DNA of 48,103 nt from a virus. This document shows positions 35,715 through 44,700 of the stretch, piece after piece. Each line of letters starts with the position of its first letter. Position 1 is the stretch's first letter. A model generated the notes under the pieces. That model did no database searches. It was not told the origin of the DNA and saw only the letters and a list, made by a program, of their open reading frames with translations. The DNA is taken from positions 1 through 48,103 of the IMG/VR virus record IMGVR_UViG_3300017788_000038; one strand, given 5' to 3'. The position numbers were made by a program, and so were the translations under genes.

Positions 35715-38700
35715 ATGGCCGATAATCCAACAAATACATTTGTTACACCTTTTATGAAGGAATTAACAACAGAAAAGTATAACGCGATTCTATCCGATGT
35801 TAATACATTATTAGAGATGGGTGCAGTAGGGTTAAAAGAACTTAAAAGGATAATTGACGCAGATCCAAGCGTAGAATTTAAAGCTAAATTTAATAATAAA
35901 AATGATAAAAAGAACGGATACTTCTATTACTTTGACGCACTAGAGGGTGGACTAGATGGGGCTAATTATGGCTTAAAACCAAAAGGAGCTAGTACAGAGA
36001 GCAAAGTAAAAGAAATATACAATAAGTATTTTAAAGCTATAGAAAATGCAGGAACTGGAACTCAGTATACATACAACGGAAAAACATATTCTCCACCAGA
36101 ATATGGAGTAAGAAGTAATCAAAATGCAATTCTAGTTTTTGATAGCGGAGCTTTTGCTTCTGCTGATGTTTTATTTACTCTATATAAGTCTTCTGTTTTG
36201 CAAGACACATATGCAACAAAAGCAGTTGCCGATTACATGTTCAGAAATCTTTTTGGTCAAGAAAAGTTTACGGATCAAGCCGCCAAAACATATATTATGT
36301 CTTCGTCATTTGGCATAACGAACGCCTTGATTAGTCTATCAAGAGATACTGTTGCAGGTATTTTGGGCAGGCTCAGGGGCATAAAAGATAAACTAACCAA
36401 CTATACAGTAGGTCAAGAAGATTTTAATTCTGATCCGGAAGCTGATTCTTCCGAAAATGCAAATACTTCTCAATTGGAGTCAGAGTTTTCTAGCATGCTT
36501 GCGGAAGCTGGAATAGGTTTTGATTTAGCAGAATATGTAAGAAGAAAAATTCCCTCTTATATATATGCAAATGAGGGTTCTCTTGACTCGGTAAAAAATG
36601 CTTTTTATCGCTCCTTTGTTAAGAGCGGTGAAGTAGATATAGCATCAAAAGATAAATATTTTAAAAACATATGGAATAGAATTAAAACTAGTGGTCTTAT
36701 AGATCTAGCGGTTAGCGCTTCAGCAATTGGCGATTTTGCTAGAAAAAGATTTTCCGTAGGCAACAACCTTACGGATCCAGAGTTAGGAAGTGCAGGACAA
36801 GCACTAGATCCAATAAGAGACACTATATGGCTAAATGATTTGGTAATTGTAACTCAAAACTTAACAAGAGATCCATTAACCCTAGCAATAGTCCAGTCTT
36901 ATTTTCCCAATCTAGCTACACTATTTTTTAATGCCTCAGCAGCCGCCGCAGATTATTCTGGAGGCAGCGAAGATGATCCAATTAATAATATAGACGAACT
37001 AGCCAAGTCTCTATTAAGAGCCTTCGGTACCGATAAAGATGGTAAACCAATATTTAAACCAGCTTGGGAATTAATTAATACTGGCCAAAGAATAAAAAAA
37101 GCTCTTCAAGATTTTCCATTTAGAGAAAATATACCACCTAAAACTCCAGATATATTTCACTTTAGATTAGGTGCCGCAAACTTTTACGTTCCACCAATTT
37201 CAATTAATGTTAGTTCGCAATTTAAAACTGGCAGCTTAACCTCTGGTGCAATTAGACAAAAGAATAGTCCTAAATTCAACGCAGGATATAAAGAAACTAC
37301 AATTAGCGTAAAGCTATTCTTTCCTAATTACGAAGAAATCTGGGGCCTATCAATTGATGGAATAAAAGATCTTACACTAAATAAAGATTTTAAGATAGAT
37401 TTTAAAGAAGCTGGAAATGAAGAAAAGATAGATAAATTTCTTTCATCCTTAAGAGGTTTAGTAGCGGCATTTAAATATGCTCCCATACTGCCAGTTAAAA
37501 ATCACTACCTAAACTCAGTTCATGGAATTAGTGGAGTTGCACTATCTTCAATGAGCATCTCTACAATTCCAAACTATCCGTTTGCGCTAGTGGTTGATCT
37601 TGAATTATTGAACTTTAATCATAAACCGTTCCTACCTATGATTAAAGACTTTAATCAAGCTGTTCACTGGGGTAAGTTCAGGCACTACATGGGCAAAGCC
37701 GCAGGAAGCCTTCATAGTTATATCAATGAATCTTTCCTGCTTCCAAAACCAGAAGATGCAGAAGAACCAAATCCAATGTTAACCAGAGTTACTTCTCAAA
37801 CTCCATATTACACTAATCCTGGAGCTGTGAAAGTTAATAATAACGTTGGAAACCAACAGTCTGAAGTAGAACCAGATCTTGTAACCGACCCATATAAAAA
37901 CGATATTTTTACAACAAACGTAATCAAAGAATATAGAAATGGCAACAATATATCTTTGTTTATTCCAGAAAGAATACAAACAAAGTTATTTACTCCAGAT
38001 ACATCTTCTTTTAGGTCAGATGAAGAAAAAATGTTAGACGATACTGGCCAGTCCATGTGGGACAAGTTGCTAAAAACAATGGGCATAGATATTAATCAGT
38101 CTGCAGGCTATTATAGGTCTTTGGGGTCAGTAGTTCAAACCTCTATTGAAGGATCAGTTAGCCCCTCTGCTAGGAGAATTGTTCTCGAAAGCATAGAGTT
38201 GATAACAGCCGGTGTTAGAAAAGATACTTATATAGAAAAAGTATATGATTACTTTGCAAAGGCGTTTGTCGTAGAAAATAAATCACTACTTACACAACAG
38301 GAAATTGACTATATAAGAAAAAATCCAAACGAAAATGCTGGACAAGACTATGTTAGTAAAGTCCAAGTTTATAAATATAGAGGTAAAAATTTAGTAATTG
38401 ATAACAGTGCCTCTCAGGGCGATGAGCGCAACTACAGCCTTAAGGACGTAAGGGATCTTTTCAAGCAGGCGTCTCGTAATACATCAAGTCTCCTAGATCA
38501 ATTAGCTAATGAAGAAGCTGATAGAAAAGCTGCAACAACAGGAAAGTCTAGTGCAGATTTTATTGATCAAGCTAAAGAGGATATAGGTAGAGCATTTAAC
38601 GTTCTTGTATATAATAGATTCTTTAAGAGTGGTCCAATTAAAGATTTAATGGAAGCTAGAAGACTAAGGCAGGCTAACTATCAATTTAATGAATGGGAAG

Positions 38701-41700
38701 TTCCCATGTTTAAAGTTGACCTTGATCCAAAGGCAGTAATAGTCAATGGAGTCTCAGTTACACTGGGAAACAATCTCGCTAAGTTACAATTGCAAATGCA
38801 GGAAGAGCCAACTTACCAACATATTGGCGGAAAAGATTCCTACATAAATATATCAATGACTGTTTTTGGTGAAAAAGAATTAATAAAACTTAGAAAAGTT
38901 TTTGAACACATAAATGGTTTAGCCCGAATAGAACACTCAACTGGCGTAATAGGCTTTATGGGTATAAAGAACATCGTTGCTTCACTGGCTGGTATTAAAT
39001 ATGTTATGCCCTTGAGTTATGAGGTAAATACAATTCCTAATTTCCCTCATGTTTATGACGTTAGAATGTCTCTTGTTGACTTTGATATATTCCAGCAACA
39101 AAGAGAAACTATTTCTTCTAAACAGCAAAAAGAAATGATAGAAACATTTGGAACTAAAAGAAATCCATTCTTAAGAATCAAGCAGCTATGGGGGGCATTT
39201 AACGCTTACCCAGACTTCCCATTATCTGTTAAGGATCAAAATGGAGAAGTTGTAGGAAACTTAGATCCAGATTATTATTTTAGATCCTTTGAGATGTTTG
39301 ACGATGACGTAATAGAACATTTGGCCCCAGAACAAGAAAAGCTTAAGTCTTTTTCTATAACTCCAAAACAACTTAATACTCAGTCTACTAGCGATCACGA
39401 AAAAAATGTAAATAGAATTTTAGGTGAGATCAAAGTTATGGTTCAAAATAACCAGCTTAAAAAATTAAAAGAGTATTTTGACAAGGAGCAGATAGGTTTG
39501 CTAGAAGCTTCTGCTTATATTGAGGGAGCAGTAAGAGAATTTTTTAAGGGGCAAAAGAAAAATCTTTTAATAGATTTTATTAAAGAGTATCCAGATGTAG
39601 ATGATAAAACAGCAACATTTGGTTTAACTGCTGGCCTTGGATCAAGTAATATTAAACTCAATACTTCAGTTGGAGACTTGTCCTATAGTGACTCAAGCGC
39701 TACTCAACAAATACAAAATATATTAGAAACAAAAGACTTAGTAGTTTCAGAAGACGGCTATCTAAGTATAGATCCAGATGAGTTAACGATACATCACACT
39801 ATTACCTATATTCCAGCAGAAGAAAACCCCTCAGACGACAAAATGCCTGCATTTTTATATCATGCAAATGGTTATCACCTAGGATATGTTAGCAAGTCTA
39901 ATAATAGATTTTACTTTACAGTTGACGGTGTAAGACCAGTTAAATCTGAATCTGGAAATAGTAACGATGGTAAATTAAGCTATGTTCCTATTTCTGTTCC
40001 ATTTAGCGACGCAGATGATCCAAGTAAGACATACAAAAAGGGTGAAGGAAGTGCACATATTGACTCACTTAAGGGGGCTGGTTCAAATCTTGCGGACTTT
40101 AGTGACCCATATTCTGCATCTTCGGGTGATAATCCAGAGGTTATGTCCACTCAGGCAGCAAATAGTAATGTGGCAAAACACTGGGAAAGAATGCTAATAG
40201 ACACAAAGTATAGAGATATATCTGGAAGAATGATTAGAGCATTCCCTACCTATATGTTGTGGCTTATTGATGAAGGTGGATATTTTTCTGGAGTTAAACT
40301 ATTTGACAATTTCTATGGACTTCAGTCAATAATAGACTTTTCGGTTGTACAGTCTGAAGATATTTTAGGTGACACATTAATCCTTAGGGTATCAAATCTG
40401 TACTCAAAATTAACAACGGCGGAGTCTAGTAGAATATTTGACACCGAAGAAGAGTTTCAAAATGAGCAGTTGACACAACTAGATGGAATAGAGTCTGTGC
40501 TAGACAAAGCTTTAAATAGGGCTAGAAATATGGTTTCCCATATGGAAAATACATATGTTGTTGACATTAATAGTATTAGATTAAAGCCAGGTGTAAGGGT
40601 CCACTTAAGAGTTGGATATGGATCAAATCCAAACTCATTACAAACTCTTTTTAATGGAGTTATTACTTCTGTTGAAAATGGAGAAATAGTAACAATAACA
40701 GCACAGTCTGACGCCATTGAGTTAAGTCCAATAGTCAACTCAACAAATAAAAAGGGCGATAGCGGAAAGATAGACGGCGGTATTAATACTGGTTTTTGGC
40801 TTTCAGAGCCAAGAGACTTAATGGTGAGACTATTGACAATGGGTTCTTCAAGAACGCGCGAGGCAATAGCTCATGCTACTAGAGGAAGAATATTCTCTGA
40901 AAATAAATTTGGCATTAGACACTTTGGTCAAATACTTTACGAACCACTAAACGATCTCGAAGCTGCTAAAAATGAAGCTGTGGTTTCTCAGGTAAAAAAT
41001 ATGTTTGACTCTCTTGGAGAAGCAAGCGGAAACGCTTGGGGCATTGGTTCTGCTATGGGAATACTTGCATCTGGTTCAAACGAAGGTGGTGGAAGTTTAT
41101 TTGGGATTGGACCAGAAATTAGAGCTCCAGGAGTTGCTTTAATGAGAACATTATGGGCTAACTTCAGCGCTCAAAGAGATTTTGAAATCTTTAAAAGAAA
41201 CATTTATCCAGGAAATGGAACCGGAATTGCACAATTCTTGGGCGGAGACCTTGGTGATGGATGGTCAACAATAGCTAGTATTACTCCAGAGGATAAGCCT
41301 AATGAAAGATTAGAATACATTGGCAGGCTGACTGACTATTCATGGAATGAAATGACAGCAAAAGCTGGAAATGGAATATTTGACGGTAACGCAGACGCTA
41401 AGCAGTTAATAGATATTAATGGTAAGCCAAATGAAATAGGTAATAGCAATAGTTCAGCAGGCTTTGCTAAAGTTGCTCTTAGCGGCGCAGTAGCAGCTGC
41501 AGGCATTGCTGTAACAGGTGGACTTGGAGCTCCAATAATTGGAGGAGTACTTGCTGCTGGTGGTCTATCTGGAGTTCTAAGCGGTAGAGGTGGAACAAAT
41601 CTTTTCAACGCTATGGGTATTACTTCTGGTATGGATGATGATCTTCCAGGTTTAGATGAAGTCTCATTTAGGGCGCAAACCTACATGAGAACAGTTTGGG

Positions 41701-44700
41701 ATCTCTTTCAAATGTGCGCAAGATTATTACCCAACTACATTGTGGCAATTAGGCCCTTTGAAGATAGATCAACTGTATTTTATGGAAAACCACACTGGCT
41801 GTATACTTCTGGAGTTGTTCCCCTTACTACTGGTTATCCTGGAACAAAACGAGCCCAAGAACTTGGTATTTCTTCTCCTAAAGAATTAGATGTTGACTCT
41901 GTTTTAGAAAATGCAATGAAGGCTATAAATGAATCGTCCAATCCACTAGCAGACGCTGCAGCCTTTACATCTCTAGATACTTCTATGATATCTGTACAAG
42001 ATACCCTGTCTCAGCAACTTAATGCAAAAGAAGGTGGAGTTTATATTCCTGCAGATAGTCTAAAGGACAAAAATGGAAAAGGTAGAGTAATAGCATTCGG
42101 CTATGAATCTACTATGGAATATAGAGACTCTTCTGGTAATCCAATTGCTAAGCTTCCAGCTTCTTTGGGGTATGCTACAGTAGGGTTTCACTTACCTATA
42201 AGTTCCGAAGATGTAACTGAAGTTCCACTTGATGAAAGTCAAATTCAAGGGCATAGACAGATTGATCAACTTCCCCTAAGATATAGATTTCCATTTTTTA
42301 CCGATAGGGATGATGGAATTGTTTTAGAAGATTTTGCATACTACGCTTTATCAGATGAGCTTGGTACCTGGAATGGCAACACTGCTGATTACATGAAGCT
42401 TGTAAGGGATAATAAAAGTTACAATGGAGTTGGCGGCAACGACGAGGAAACTGCATGGATTTCATTAATGAAGATAGAAAAATCCTTATACGCAGGAATT
42501 ACAACCGTAGCCAAAGAAGAAGAATTAACTAATTTCAATGGTCTTGCAATAGGTATAAAACTTTTATCTGGAAATATTCCAAGCTTTAAAGATAAAGAAA
42601 AAGAAGTAGCAGATAAATATATATTCCAAGAAAAATTAAAAACGTCTTCAGTATCTGGAGTAGTATCTGTTTTAAGAATGCCACTACCAGATAATCCAAG
42701 TTTGTTAAAAGATCCAAAAACAAATGCTGATTTATATGATATATTAAAAGAGAATCCAAACTTTAATACAAATGCAGCAGGATTACGAGACTGGAAAGCT
42801 CCAAAAAACGCACAAGAAGAACAGTTCTATATCGCTATGAAATGGCCATATAAACCATCTGATTCTTTTGGTCTTGAAAGTTCAGAGCAATTTATACAAA
42901 GTCAAGGCGGATACACTCCAGTTGGAAACGCAAAATCATATCAAGAAAGAAAAGTTATGGTTTATAGCCCAACGACTGGAAAGGCAGTTGTTTGCAGACC
43001 TGCATACTATTTATGGGGAGAAGATACTGTTGGTGGATTAAAACCAGCAGGTGATAGTGGTATATTTGTAGATGACTGGAGTCATGGTTATGATAAATTT
43101 GGAAACCCAACATTCGTTGCAACTGATAAAAGTTCAAAAGGCAGTGGGACAACTGGAAACAGTTTATTCCTAGAGACAAATCTTGCCCTCAGGGCAATAG
43201 TTTCTCCAGATGCCGCATATTACCTGGGAATGCTTAACTTAACTCCAGTAGAAGTTGGGTTATGGTCTAGTGGAGATCATAGCAAAGAAGATGACTGGCA
43301 CGGTGGAGAAAGCGCTATAACAGGAATAGCAAAAGCTGGTGTTGCCCCGTTCCCAGTGCCAAGAAAATGTTATTATGCTTTTGTTCCTGACGATATGCCA
43401 TTGGGTGTTGTTCCAGACTTTATCTTACCTATAGACGAATATTCTCCACCTAATCAAGAAGTTGTTTATGAAAATAAGGCAGGTAAAAAAATCATATCGT
43501 TCGGTGCATATTCCCAAAAAACAGATATTTTAATTAGAGCTACGGGTTATAGTCCAACTGGTCCATCTGATGGAGATAACTTTTTTGAGTTTAGAGTTGC
43601 TGATTCAATTACAATGGAAGACGTATTAAATTCTGTTGGAAGACTTGAAATAGCAGGAAACGCTTTGGGAGAAAATGGAGAGTTTGGTCCTGGGACAAAA
43701 GATTATTTTGATCTAGTAAAAAACAAAGACTGGGAAGCTATTGAAAACCTTAAGGATGTACTAAAAGAAGAAAGAAAAGATAGATCTTCATTTGCCGGCA
43801 AAAGGTTTGCCCCTATATTTGATGAAGCAGAGCCAAAATCTGTTGAAGCTAGAAACTTTTATGACGAAGACTACAATAGAAACATATCTGTTATAGCTGG
43901 CAATGGAAGAACCTTACAAGAAGCTATTAGGGTATGGGATCAATTTAGAGCAAAATACCATACTTATTCAAACGTTAAGGAAGCTTTCCAAAAAGCATTT
44001 GGCCTTCCACCAGAAGGGGAGGAGAGTGAACAAGATATTGGAACATATTTGAGTGGCGGATTTGGCCTTGGAAACAAGCTTACGGATAAAAAATCTAATA
44101 CTCCAGATGCAGCAGAAGCTTCAGCTTCAACAGATAAAAGTTCTAAGAATCTATTTAAAAACTATAGTGAATCAAATAATTCGGCAGAAGATGAGTTTAG
44201 TTTAGTTTTTGGAGATAGATTTTTTGCTGGACCAGAATGGATCGGCAGCGAAAATGCAGCAGCTCAAGCGGCACTAAGAATAAATCCAGAAAAAATTAGA
44301 CAAGGTTTAGAAAAAGCAAGAACAGAATTTATAGATAACCCAGATTCAAGTAACGGTTTAATTAGCTATTACAACGAACTGCTCAATAATAGATTAGATA
44401 AAATTCTAGGAATAATTAGAGACTCGTTGCGTTTATCTGGAATTGCAGAAAAAGAAGATCAAGATCAATATATAGCATCAATAAGAACATCAAAACAATT
44501 ATTTTTATTTATGGTTGGCGCATTCAGGAATAGAATGTGGTCAGACCCGTACGCAAGGGCTTGGCTAGTGTTAAAGCCTAATAGAAAATTAAGTTATGAT
44601 GGAAGAAATGATGAGTGGGACTTTAATCCAGTTCTAAAAATATTCCAAGCATATATAGATCCAAATGAAGACTACGCAAAGAGTAAAGATAAATTTACAA

